Shown here one piece after another: positions 1 through 8,852 of a stretch of DNA of 64,000 nucleotides. Positions within the stretch are counted from its first letter, which is position 1. Every line of letters begins with the position of its first letter. Source of the stretch: Schizochytrium sp. CCTCC M209059 (lineage: Eukaryota; Sar; Bigyra; Thraustochytrida; Thraustochytriidae); assembly GCA_000818945.1 (NCBI GenBank), contig KN805371.1:417994-481993 (forward strand), in the 5' to 3' direction. Under the pieces are notes generated by a model. It was not told where the DNA came from. It did not search any database and saw nothing but the letters and a program-made list of their open reading frames with translations. The position numbers and the translations under genes were made by a program.

Positions 1-284
1 ACGCAGTGCAAACCACAAAAGCGCACCTGCGTCTACGTCTGCGATTACGCTTGTTACGTTGCTACTACTACGTTGGGTCAAACGCAAGGGGACGTAACTG
101 AAAAGCAAAGAAAGGGCCATCGGGAAGGGCGAAGAAAAGCGCAAAAAACAATGCAAAGAAATGGTGAAGAAAAGCTTTATGACGCTGTGCACACCACACG
201 TCAAACAGAAAACAGAACTCGACTACGCGTCCGGTGGCGGCGGCGGCGGCGGCCAGCAGCGGCCAGGGGCGGCCAGGAGCCTCG

Positions 285-1259
285 ATGACGAGCACCGCGC
301 CGCGGAGTGCCACGTGGCAGCGGACGCTGTGCTTGGCAGCAGCAGCCTTGGCGGCTCTCACTCTTGGTGTTGGTCTGTCGCTGGCCAGCAAAGGCGTCCC
401 TGATGCGGTGGGTGCCACTGTCGTCACCACTCGTGCTGCCGCTGCAGCAGCTTCCGTGCGAGAGACGCTTGTGAACGTACAGGGGTGGCAGAGTCTGCCG
501 GTGGCACAGAGCTCGGACGAACACCAGACTGCCGGCCCGCTCTCTGTGGCGGCTCGTGGAGGCATCGGGGAATGGAACTATTTTCGGACCTCTCTCAGCG
601 GCAGTAGCCGCCGCTGCAGAAGCAGCAAACCGAAAGGCACCTTTGACGACGACGGAGAGGACACATATGTGCAGGCAGCCAATGTCCGCGTGGGGGATTT
701 TGTCCATGTTGGGGGTGGAACCTTTGAGCCTGTGCTGGCAATCTTGCCACAATCTGCTCCGTGCGCTTCGTGTTTGGTGAAAATCACGACCGAGGATGGC
801 AAGGCGCTCGTGCTCAGTGCCTCGCATCTTATGCCGCTCGATGGTGGTCAGATACCTTCTACTCGTGTGGCTGTCGGCGATTTCGTCAAGTCGGCCGATG
901 GCAAAAACATCTCGCACGTTGCCGTAGCGTCCATCACGCCTGTGCACTCGCAGACAAAGGTCCGCATGCCTCTCACGCCGAGCTGCCGTCTCGAGGTAAA
1001 TGGCATTATTGTATCATGCGCATCGACGGGAACTGCACCGCCCAATCTTCTTGCTGCACTCTTGGTTCCTGTGCGCGTGCTTCATGCCATCATGCCTTTG
1101 GCGTGGTACACGGCCATCCACGATCATATTATTATTGCCTTTGCCGGACCGCTCCATTTTCTCCTTGCGATGAGCATCTGTGCGCTATTCTTTCGCTTTA
1201 CCGAGGTTTCCAACACGGTCAAGTGTATTGTTCACATTCTATTTAACACAAATGGGTAA
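285..1259 (+). CDS. Membrane-anchored protein with a Hedgehog-type Hint (Hog) domain
   Basis: The 324-residue protein starts at the first ATG of the frame; the open frame upstream has only a GTG. Residues about 14-34 form a hydrophobic signal anchor. From about residue 111 a Hedgehog-type Hint domain follows: the VRVGDFV strand, TEDGKALVLSASHL (block B, His181, Ser178 in place of the usual Thr), VAVGDFV, and VNGIIVSCAS at the end. Cys111 lies at about the distance from VGD expected for the Hint nucleophile, but the residues after it are not the usual ones. After the domain come the hydrophobic stretches LLAALLVPVRVLHAIMP and HIIIAFAGPLHFLLAMSICAL. In Hedgehog proteins this module cleaves its own chain; here no Hedge signal domain precedes it, only about 75 low-complexity residues. 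The domain call is firm; autocatalytic activity is inferred. Its stop lies 13 nt from the stop of the convergent PIG-V gene. Confidence 0.8.
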   Translation: MTSTAPRSATWQRTLCLAAAALAALTLGVGLSLASKGVPDAVGATVVTTRAAAAAASVRETLVNVQGWQSLPVAQSSDEHQTAGPLSVAARGGIGEWNYFRTSLSGSSRRCRSSKPKGTFDDDGEDTYVQAANVRVGDFVHVGGGTFEPVLAILPQSAPCASCLVKITTEDGKALVLSASHLMPLDGGQIPSTRVAVGDFVKSADGKNISHVAVASITPVHSQTKVRMPLTPSCRLEVNGIIVSCASTGTAPPNLLAALLVPVRVLHAIMPLAWYTAIHDHIIIAFAGPLHFLLAMSICALFFRFTEVSNTVKCIVHILFNTNG

Positions 1260-1272
1260 TTTAAAATAAAGT

Positions 1273-2604
1273 CTATACGAAGGGATAGTAACAGGCAAAG
1301 AGAGCCGTCCCAAGCAACGTGTAGACGCAGGCCCATGGCACAATCCATTGCTGGGCACGATCTGAATCTGCTGCGTACCAATAGAGCAACGGGCTTCCCG
1401 CAAGAAAGCGTGTGGCAACCTGCACGTGCATACAAAGTATACAAAAAGACGCGAGAAATCCGAGATGGAGCGCAAAGGGTAGCAACACTAAACCACTGTG
1501 TTGCTGCTGGGCGCTCCATTGCGCACTTTGAAGCGCCCAAACTAGGTCGGGTGCCGCAAGGACAAAGTTTGGAATTTGCTCCGGACGGTAAAACCGGAGG
1601 AAACCCTGATTCCAGTATTCGTCCTGTACAAAACTATAAACATTTGGCAATCTTTCGAGACACCACGGTCGTTTCGCGGTCCACGCATCGCCATTTTGTT
1701 CGATGCAAAATGCCTGCGCAGCGTATCCAAGGACAGCGCCAAGGGGAAGCACGGCCGCCAGTAAAATGGGCCCTGCGACGCGCACTCCGGCATGGAAGAT
1801 GGCAAAAGGACGAAACTCCTTTTCCCTAATCAAAAATGGCCACAGCAGACGATAGCCAAGATAACCTGCCAAAATAGCCCCGTTTGAGCGAGTCAAGGTC
1901 GCAAGAGCAAAGACCACGCTTGCTCGCCATAAGTCTGAGTCAACGTTGACGCCAATATGGTCGGCGCGCATCGCCCAACGCATGCCCACAAAGCTAAAGA
2001 GACAAAAGATTGACTCGGTGTATGCGGCAGACATAAATACGCTCGCTGGTGTAAAACAAAAGAGCGTTGCGACGCGAAAAGCAAAGCGTGCGTCTTTCTT
2101 TGAGCAGACTTGGATAGTCAAGTCAAAGAGCGCCAGAGCTGCCAGGACAAAGGCGAGATTCCCGAGGCACAGGCCGACGATGACTTGACAGCTGCTGCGC
2201 GCGACGTGCATTCCTAGAATGTGGCCAAGCCCTTCGCGGAGGCCAGCCCCGCCCACGCGCATGAGAAAAGGCACGAGAGGAAAAAATGCATGCATTTGCT
2301 CGTACTTGTATCCTTCACTAGCTATAAAGCCAAAGTACTCTGCATCCCAGTTCGTTCCGAGAGCGAGCCAACGTGCTATCGCCGGGCCTTGCCGCAGCTG
2401 CGCGCTCGAGTCGTACGGGTCGAGGATCGCGCAGGAGACCCAGGCTAAAGTCAAGACCATGGCCCGACTTGCCAAGGCCACCTCCGTGACTCGACGTCGG
2501 AGCGCCGTGACATCGTTGTCCGTCGAGGCCTTCGTCGAGCCCTCGCGTCCGGTTCCTCTCAATCCTATCGCAGCGCCGCCGACCACGTCCGTCTTTGTTG
2601 CCAT
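1273..2604 (-). CDS. PIGV: GPI mannosyltransferase 2 (PIG-V family)
   Basis: This 443-residue multispanning ER protein matches the PIG-V/GPI18 family, which adds the second mannose to the glycosylphosphatidylinositol precursor from dolichol-phosphate-mannose on the lumenal side. The family signature is clear at residues about 85-115: NWDAEYFGFIASEGYKYEQ followed by HAFFPLVPFLMR. Many hydrophobic helices follow, and the protein ends FACYYPFV, like the family's typical C-terminus. The length is close to that of fungal and animal members. The first ATG gives a short disordered N-terminus and no intron is needed. The gene is convergent with the Hint gene; its TAG stop lies just beyond an AATAAA that could serve that neighbour. 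Confidence 0.9.
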   Translation of the reverse strand: MATKTDVVGGAAIGLRGTGREGSTKASTDNDVTALRRRVTEVALASRAMVLTLAWVSCAILDPYDSSAQLRQGPAIARWLALGTNWDAEYFGFIASEGYKYEQMHAFFPLVPFLMRVGGAGLREGLGHILGMHVARSSCQVIVGLCLGNLAFVLAALALFDLTIQVCSKKDARFAFRVATLFCFTPASVFMSAAYTESIFCLFSFVGMRWAMRADHIGVNVDSDLWRASVVFALATLTRSNGAILAGYLGYRLLWPFLIREKEFRPFAIFHAGVRVAGPILLAAVLPLGAVLGYAAQAFCIEQNGDAWTAKRPWCLERLPNVYSFVQDEYWNQGFLRFYRPEQIPNFVLAAPDLVWALQSAQWSAQQQHSGLVLLPFALHLGFLASFCILCMHVQVATRFLAGSPLLYWYAADSDRAQQWIVPWACVYTLLGTALFACYYPFV

Positions 2605-2874
2605 TGCCGTTGATCTTTGCGTTTTTGGGTGCGTGTTTTTCCTCCTCGACCCCCTTGCTCAACCCTAGTGCGGCCTATACACAACCCTTGGAAGAGGAAG
2701 GTGGGCAGAGGGAATAGTACAACACTCATTCTGAAAGAGGTGCTATGTGCTAGATGGTGATGAGCAGGGAGTAAGCTCATGTGCTGTGCTCGTTCAATCG
2801 CACCTCACAGTATCAATATGATTGATTTTTTTTCTATTCATTATGCAATAATGAATGGGCCTTGGCCCTACTCC

Positions 2875-2931
<57 letters not shown>

Positions 2932-3183
2932 TATCATCGTCAGCAATAGTAGTAACAGCCGCGCAGTAATGGAAGCCGGCCTTTTGCCTCATCTTTCTCG
3001 CAGCTCCGGCGAAGCACTTGAAATTAGCGAGGAAGAGGAGATGAAAGCATGGAGGATGGTCCTCGTCGGTTCTGTTGGTTCGAAGGGGCTTTGTTTAGAG
3101 GGGGCTCTCGTTTGTGAAAAACCCTTTTTCAAGGCCTCCAAAGTAAATGGAAAAAATTCTGATCAGACTTCGTGCACATCTTT
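2605..3183. other. Spacer between PIG-V start and SGT1 3' end
   Basis: This 579-nt gap carries the presumed PIG-V promoter on its left side and the SGT1 3' untranslated region on its right. It holds a long ATC microsatellite (2876-2938). No convincing gene is seen; the 130-residue open frame over the repeat is mostly poly-Ile from the repeat itself. Confidence 0.6.
2876..2938. repeat. (ATC)n microsatellite
   Basis: About 20 nearly perfect ATC/TCA triplets lie between the PIG-V promoter and the SGT1 3' end. The array has one interruption near its right end. Confidence 0.95.
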
Positions 3184-4587
3184 TCATGATAATTTTGCAT
3201 CGTCGTCGTCGTCGTCGTCACCAACGTCGAGCTTGTTGCCTTCATAATTCTTCCACTCCATACCCTTCGGGGCCGGGCGGTTGTTCTCGTAGTCTTTCTT
3301 GGATACTTCGTCCCAGTTTGTGCTGAGAACGGTACCGCCCGAGGTCTGAAAGCTCTTGATCATGGCGCGACGGGTGTCCTCGCTGGCGTTCTTGTAAATG
3401 TCTCGAAAGAGCTTATTGAGAGCCTCTTCGCCCTCGGGCTTTTCGTCCTCGTCAATTTCCTTCGAAATGGCATCCCAGTCCTTTTTGCCAGCATAAGGAG
3501 TTGGCTTGGGAGCATTCGAAGCACTTGCAGAGGCCGAAGAGCCGGCCATTGCTGTTGACGAACCTGCACCCGCCTCAAGCGATGGCCATTGCCTCGAAGC
3601 ATCCGCCTTCTTCAAACGAACTTCGATCTTTGACTTGCCTACACTCAGCTTCGAAGCCTCGGGAATAACCTCGCCAAAGAGCTGCCAGGTAAAAGTATGT
3701 GTCTGGCCCGCCGATTCGAGAGGAATTTCCACATTCACAGAGGTGGAGGAAGTGGTGTGCTTGACCTCGTCCTGGGGCACCCCTTTGGCACCAATTTCAA
3801 ACGTCACGTGCGTATTCGACTGGTACCAGTCAATTGGAAAATCAGGCACCGCAGCGGCCTCGTTGGGTGCCGATGCAGAAAGAGAGGCTGCTGCTGCCAC
3901 AGGGTCCGGCCCTGTTTTCGATGCGGCACTATCGAGTTGAATCTCTTCATCAGAGAGTTCGGCTTCGCACTTGCGCAACCAAGTTCCGAGCGTGCTGAGC
4001 GTTTTCTCATTAGGTGCCAGCGATTTGGCAAGATCAAAGCACTTTTTGGCTTCGAGAAAAGCTTCGCGCTCGAACTTGAGTATGCCGTGGCGAAGATGTG
4101 CGTTTGCGCTATCAGGGGCATTTTCTGCGCCCTTGGCCGCGTCTTCCTCTGCGGCTTTCGCGTTGCCTAGCTTGGAGTAAGCTGTCGACCGCTTCAGCAG
4201 GTAGTCTGCGTTGGTCGGCTCAGCTTCTATAGCCTGTGTGCAGTGCAAGGGTAACGATCAAGTTAGTCTTCATTCTTGATTCGGCAAACAGACTTTCTGT
4301 TTGAGCGAGAACATTCAACGTAGCAGCACGAGTCTCCCTGTTCGACTCTTTTACCACGACGTGTCCCGCGCGCGCGACCGAGGCAAGCTGAGACTGTGCA
4401 AAACAGCTTGAGGTCACCTCGTCTCTCTTCCAGCGCACTGTTTTTTTTTTCGCGAACCCCATGCGGTCATCCGAGTCCCCGCGCGCGTCTCGACCCCACG
4501 TACCTGCGAAAGCTTTTCCAAAGCGGCCTCCGTCTCCTCCTCAGCCAGCAGCTCGAGGCCCTCCACGTACGCGTCGCGGCCCGCCAT
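3184..4587 (-). CDS. SGT1: SGT1 co-chaperone (TPR, CS, SGS), one intron
   Basis: Exon 1 is 4504-4587 (28 codons, beginning MAGRDAYVEG) and exon 2 is 3184-4233. The intron 4234-4503 (270 nt) starts GTACGTG and ends CACAG, in phase 0, so KLSQ joins AIEAEP in the middle of the TPR region. The spliced product is 377 residues. Order: TPR repeats (1 to about 120), CS domain opening PIDWYQSNTHVTFEI, and the SGS domain with YAGKKDWDAISKEI and GTVLSTNWDEV. SGT1 is an HSP90 adaptor for kinetochore, SCF ligase and immune-receptor clients. A run of seven Asp from a GTC-type repeat follows the SGS domain. The gene shares a 499-nt divergent upstream region with mitochondrial uL22. The exon structure is inferred from frame, splice signals and TPR continuity. 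Confidence 0.9.
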
Positions 4588-5086
4588 GTCTCCGTCCCCG
4601 CTTGCTCGCTCGCTCGCGAACTCTCGATCTCCGTCCTTCTCCCCCTTGTTCGCGATTTGCACTCGCGTGCCCGGCAGAGAGCGCGGAACGGCCCTCAAAG
4701 AACGGGTTAGTGCGCAATATGGGGGCCGCGTTCTCCGCGCGCCGCGGCGCATCGCGAGCGAGGCTGACTCGAGAATGGCCATGCCGCAAGGGCGGCCGCA
4801 AGTGCGGTAAAGGCGCGGCCCAAGTGGAGTATAGCGCGCGGAAGGGCGGGCACGGTCAGTGGCCGCACGAGAGGTGCTGCGACGCAGGCCGCACGAAGGG
4901 AAGGCAGGCAGGCAGACAGGCAGACCTTGACGCTGCGCGGGAGGGCGCGGCTCGGAGGCGTGCGCGTGCGCGGCGGCGCGGCTCGGGGCGAGGCGCGACA
5001 GGAGGGCGAAGGCGGGCTGGACTCGGCGAGACGGAGAGGCTCCTCTTTCGCAGAGGCGCGGACGCAGGAAGAAAGCCTCGACGAGG
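4588..5086. promoter_or_regulatory. Divergent promoter region of SGT1 and uL22m
   Basis: This 499-nt, strongly GC-rich region lies between two divergent starts. It contains two copies of a recurring element at 4797-4841 (CGCAAGTG and CCAAGTG followed by a short TA-containing spacer and GCGCGG) and a (AGGC)n tract near 4905-4925. The low-complexity Arg/Ala-rich open frames on both strands are treated as by-products of GC content. Confidence 0.5.
4784..4841 (+). promoter_or_regulatory. Recurring CGCAAGTG...TAT...GCGCGG element, site 1
   Basis: Two adjacent units resemble those at 33396-33459 and, on the opposite strand, 11433-11515. The strand of the motif is that of the downstream uL22m gene, whose ATG is about 250 nt away. 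Function is inferred from recurrence and orientation only. Confidence 0.4.
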
Positions 5087-5884
5087 ATGCTGGCAAACGC
5101 GGCGCGCGGCGCCGCCGCCGTCCTGGGCCGCGCGACGCCCACGGGCGGCGCGTGCAGGCTCGTGAACTCGCGCGGCGCACAGGGTATGCACGGCATGACC
5201 TCGGCGAGCCTCTTGACGCGCGCGATCTGCCCTGCGACTGGCCTGACTGGGCACCAGATGCTGCAGCAGCAAGCTGCCCTGCCGGGCACGACGAGGAGGG
5301 CTTTTTCGACGGACCTGGACGTGGCTAGCGCGTTGGTAGACCCCACGCTCTCGTGGGGTGACCGCGTGAGTGAGGCCAAGGTTGGAGCCAAGCTCATGAA
5401 GCAGCGCTACCCGAGGCGCAACGAACTGGACCTCAAGGAGGTGAATGTGCGCAAGACGTCCATGAAGGGCAGCGTGCAAAAGGCAAACCACTTGGCACGG
5501 CTCGTACGCAAGCTTCCAGTGCCCGAGGCACTCACGCAGCTCCGCTATTGCCGCAAGCTTCGCTCTGTGGAATTTATGCAAATGATCAAGGAGGGCGTCA
5601 AGCATGCCGAGGAGAAGCATGGTCTCACTGCGGACCAGTTGACGGTAGCCATTGTGCAGCTGGGTCGAGGCACCTACCTCAAGCGCCCTGACTTCAAGGG
5701 CCGTGGCCGTACGGGCAAGATCACCATTCCTTCGACGCACGTGCACATTGTTCTCCGCGAGAAACCGACGCGGACGCACTTTCAGGCGCTCGAGGAGAAA
5801 AAACGGGCCGAGCGCGAAGGCACTCCTTCCCAGGCTTTGCCCGACCTGACTGGAGCTGAGATCTCTTCTTCGCCGGCACACTAA
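5087..5884 (+). CDS. MRPL22: Mitochondrial large-subunit ribosomal protein uL22m
   Basis: The 265-residue protein begins with about 75 residues rich in Ala, Arg, Ser and Thr and lacking acidic residues, as in a mitochondrial presequence. The uL22 core follows at about 105-235: MKGSVQKANHLARLVRKLP, VPEALTQLRYCRKLRSVEFM, then GRGTYLKRPDFKGRGRTGKI and the terminal strand STHVHIVLREK. uL22 lines the peptide exit tunnel. The presequence points to the mitoribosome, and the divergence from the cytosolic form agrees. The start is the first ATG of the open frame. A short Lys/Arg-rich tail ends the protein. Confidence 0.9.
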   Translation: MLANAARGAAAVLGRATPTGGACRLVNSRGAQGMHGMTSASLLTRAICPATGLTGHQMLQQQAALPGTTRRAFSTDLDVASALVDPTLSWGDRVSEAKVGAKLMKQRYPRRNELDLKEVNVRKTSMKGSVQKANHLARLVRKLPVPEALTQLRYCRKLRSVEFMQMIKEGVKHAEEKHGLTADQLTVAIVQLGRGTYLKRPDFKGRGRTGKITIPSTHVHIVLREKPTRTHFQALEEKKRAEREGTPSQALPDLTGAEISSSPAH

Positions 5885-6117
5885 GAAACAGACGAAAAGA
5901 AAAAGCGGAGTAGAGACACGTAAAGGCTATTAAAAAATTTAGTATGAAACCAACTACAAATTCCGAAACGCAATGAGTTGAAAAGGAAACGAAAGGAAAG
6001 AGAGTGAAATGAAATGGAATGAAATGAAATGGTTAAAAAAAATGAAGGTAACATGAGCAAGACGTCGAGACGTATGCGGGCGCGGATGTGTCCATGACAT
6101 GCAATGTGATCACAATG
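5885..6117. other. Convergent 3' spacer
   Basis: This short AT-richer stretch carries the 3' ends of uL22m and the minus-strand neighbour, with GAAAT/GGAAT-like repeats around 5990-6030. No gene is seen. Confidence 0.6.
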
Positions 6118-6525
6118 TCAGAATTTTGGCGCTGATCCGAGCTTGGTTGGCTGCAAGAGCCGAGCGAGACGTTTCGCGTCGCGTACATTGAAGATTCGCT
6201 TTGTGCCGTCGGTTGTCATAATTTCAATCCCAGTTCCGCTTTCTGCAATGTAGGATATTGTGCCTTCAGAATTAATGCGGATGCCCCAGCCGCCAAACTC
6301 TCGCAAAGGTTGAATCTTTTCGAGAATGCGGACACTGGTAATATCTTCAACAGAAAAGCTCACCGAAGTCCACCTGGTGCTGTACCCGAAACTGAGCTTC
6401 GCATCTTGGAGCCTTACGTGGTACGACCAGAAAAACGGCAACACAGGAAACGCCAGGACGAGAAGTGGCGTCCAGACCGGACGCCAGTATTCTTCAAACG
6501 AATCTTCGGCCGCCTTGCTTGACAT
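6118..6525 (-). CDS. Small membrane protein with PH-like domain (uncharacterised)
   Basis: The 135-residue protein starts at MSSKAAEDSF; the ten codons further upstream open only with TTG. A hydrophobic segment at about 18-40 (LLVLAFPVLPFFW) precedes a beta-rich domain with VEDITSVRILEKIQPL, GGWGIRINSEGTISYIAESG, GTGIEIMTTDGTKRIF and a final helix NVRDAKRLARLL. The order of strands, the GGWGIR motif and the final helix resemble small bacterial-type PH-domain membrane proteins. That is a resemblance by pattern, and no function is claimed. It is divergent from the cyclin gene. Confidence 0.65.
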   Translation of the reverse strand: MSSKAAEDSFEEYWRPVWTPLLVLAFPVLPFFWSYHVRLQDAKLSFGYSTRWTSVSFSVEDITSVRILEKIQPLREFGGWGIRINSEGTISYIAESGTGIEIMTTDGTKRIFNVRDAKRLARLLQPTKLGSAPKF

Positions 6526-7030
6526 TCTCTCCAAGTATCCAAAAGTCGGAGACAAGAAGGAGTGACAAGCACAAGATTCACGAAAGTACCGCTTGCCGTC
6601 TCAGTCACGACCCAGAACGGAACGGCACGGCACGACGCGATACGGCAAGGATGGCGGAGGCGGCGGGGGGGGGCGGCGGCTGGCGCGCGGCGGCTGGCGC
6701 CTCCCACCGTCAAAGATTCTTCGTGTGCGGCTGCCAAAGATCAGGCGTGTTTGAGAACTCCGCTTGTGTCGCAGTCGAACGAGTGTCCCCAAGAAAAAAG
6801 AAAAAAAGAAAAAAGAAAAAAGAATGAACAAGAGGAAAGAGTCGAGAAAAAAGAAAACAAACTTGTATACGTAGTACGTATATCATCAACAACAAACCAG
6901 CGGCCATCAGAAGGAGCAGCGGTGGGAGAGTGCGCCGTTCGACGTTCGAGCGCAGCGGAGACAACGCGGGGTAGCGCGCGTCGGAGACGTCTGCGCAGCA
7001 GCCCCGGAACCTGACGCAAATCAAAGACTC
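6526..7030. other. Divergent spacer upstream of the cyclin gene
   Basis: This 505-nt region holds presumed promoters for the small membrane protein and the cyclin. It includes a GGC-rich stretch (6655-6700) and an A-rich tract (about 6790-6860). No gene is supported. Confidence 0.5.
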
Positions 7031-7987
7031 ATGTCGACGGCAAACGTACCCACGAGTAGCGGCGGCGGGGCGAGCGGCAGCGACGCAACCCAAGGCCCGC
7101 TGCCGATCAAGTGGACGCAGGACGAGCGAAGGGCGCTGATCTTGTGCGGGTGCGCGTACATCAAGCAGCTATGCGACAAGATGGATCTGCAGCTTCTCTC
7201 GCAGTGTACGGCACTGGCTTTTTTTCATCGATTTTATGAAAAGCAGGCCCTCGAGGAGCACGATCGCTTTGTGGTCGGCACAGCCGCCGTGTTCCTGGCC
7301 GCCAAGGTCGAGGAGGACATGAAGAAACTCGACGACGTTGTACGCGCGGCCGTTACGATTCACGACTTTGCCCGAAACGGATGTGTTCACAAGGCCATGC
7401 GTGATCCGCAACGTGTCATTCGCATGGGCATGATGGATGACGCGCCGATGCCTCGCGAGAAAATGACACGCAAGGTGCTCGAAGAGAAGACTCTTCTTTG
7501 CGAGAGGGTCTTGCTGCACACGCTTTCGTTTGACGTGAGTGTCGTGCATCCGCACGTGAGCGCGGTGGAGATCATTCGCGAGATCGCCAAGCCCGGCAAG
7601 AAAACAAATGAGTTTCGGCTCGCGTCTTGGACCTTTCTCAACGACTCAATGTTTACAGACGTTTGCGTGCGTTTCAAGCCGCGAGCAATTGCCGCAGCTT
7701 CAGTTCTTTTGGCTCATTACCTTATTCGCAGCCGAGGGCCAGGTAAAACGGTGCAGGCGAGCCGTGAGATTTCGGATGCGATTGAACGCGACCACTTGCG
7801 GCCCACTGCAAGCTCACTTTTTGAGTTTCCCAAGGAGCAGATCGAGGAGATCGTGCATCGCATTCTTGACGTCTACGAGCGGCCTCGGCCTTTTGATCGT
7901 ACAGAGGCTTCTCTGGCGCAATCACTCGCGCAGTCACCTTTCGCGGACACTGGGTCCGCAGCCAAGAAAGCGCGCGTCTCGGCATGA
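7031..7987 (+). CDS. Cyclin T/K/L-like transcriptional cyclin
   Basis: The 318-residue protein has two cyclin folds. The first has IKWTQDERRALILCGCAYIK, ALAFFHRFYEKQAL and FVVGTAAVFLAAKVEED, the canonical cyclin-box helices with the KVEE signature. The second begins near residue 195 and contains FKPRAIAAASVLLAHYL. This arrangement, with a 50-residue insertion in the first box (about 105-155) and a short C-terminal tail, fits the cyclin C/K/L/T group that activates CDK9/CDK12-type kinases acting on RNA polymerase II. Which subgroup cannot be fixed by eye. The first ATG follows a short non-coding leader. No intron is needed. Confidence 0.85.
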   Translation: MSTANVPTSSGGGASGSDATQGPLPIKWTQDERRALILCGCAYIKQLCDKMDLQLLSQCTALAFFHRFYEKQALEEHDRFVVGTAAVFLAAKVEEDMKKLDDVVRAAVTIHDFARNGCVHKAMRDPQRVIRMGMMDDAPMPREKMTRKVLEEKTLLCERVLLHTLSFDVSVVHPHVSAVEIIREIAKPGKKTNEFRLASWTFLNDSMFTDVCVRFKPRAIAAASVLLAHYLIRSRGPGKTVQASREISDAIERDHLRPTASSLFEFPKEQIEEIVHRILDVYERPRPFDRTEASLAQSLAQSPFADTGSAAKKARVSA

Positions 7988-8852
7988 TGCAGATTTTTGT
8001 TGGACGCTGAAAAACACAACCAAAACAAAATCAAATCAACCAAGAAGAGGCATTTGACGAATGCAGCTCAGCCTGTTCGCGATGCCCCTTTCTAATCTGT
8101 ACTTTGTAACCAATAAAAAGAGAAAAGAGGGTAGATGAGAAGAAATGGAAAGGGAAAGGGAAGCTTGAATGAGGCCTATTGCACCGTTTGTCATATGCGA
8201 GCCAAAATAGAAGGGGAGGGAGGGTGGCGATGACGAGTTTGTCTATATGTGAATCAAGACAAGGCTCAAATGTCGCTTGAGCAAAAGAGAGAAAGAAAAA
8301 GGAAAAGAAAAGAGATAATTGTTGACAGACACGAGACGCAGTCGTCAGTTGATCCTCGAGGGAACGCGTGCACATTTTGAGGAGGTTCAACACACTCTGT
8401 CACCTGAAAGGTAATTTTTTTCTTGTATTGTGGAAAGTTCTAAAAAGGCACGCTATGATTGATGTTCTGAAATGGTTGGTGCCTCACAAATATGCTAGAA
8501 CGCTCCTACGCGCGTCTAGTCAGCGTAGACGTGTCCAACCCAAACTGGACAGAGTGGGAAAACGATTTCTCAGTGATTCCCCTCGGGGCTTTACGCGGCG
8601 AACATTCCAAATAACTTTATTCCTCGTTACGAGTTGGCGGGTGTGCTCGATCACAAAGAAATTGCCGATGCGCGCGTTCATTCACCAGATACTCACTCGA
8701 CCTGAGGCGCCTCCTCATCTCCTCAACAAGCTTGTTGCCTCGAGAACACACAGACACACAAGAAGAAAAGACACATACATGAGATGAGAGGATCGGATAA
8801 GCACGACACGACGCCTGCTCGCGCGAAAATGCGGTCACGAGCTTGCGCTCGA
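7988..8852. other. Convergent 3' spacer without a supported gene
   Basis: This 865-nt gap separates the 3' ends of the cyclin and GRK-like genes. It is AT-richer than other gaps, with A-rich tracts near 8285-8320. Several open frames of up to about 140 codons exist, but none shows a domain or protein-like composition. Confidence 0.5.
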
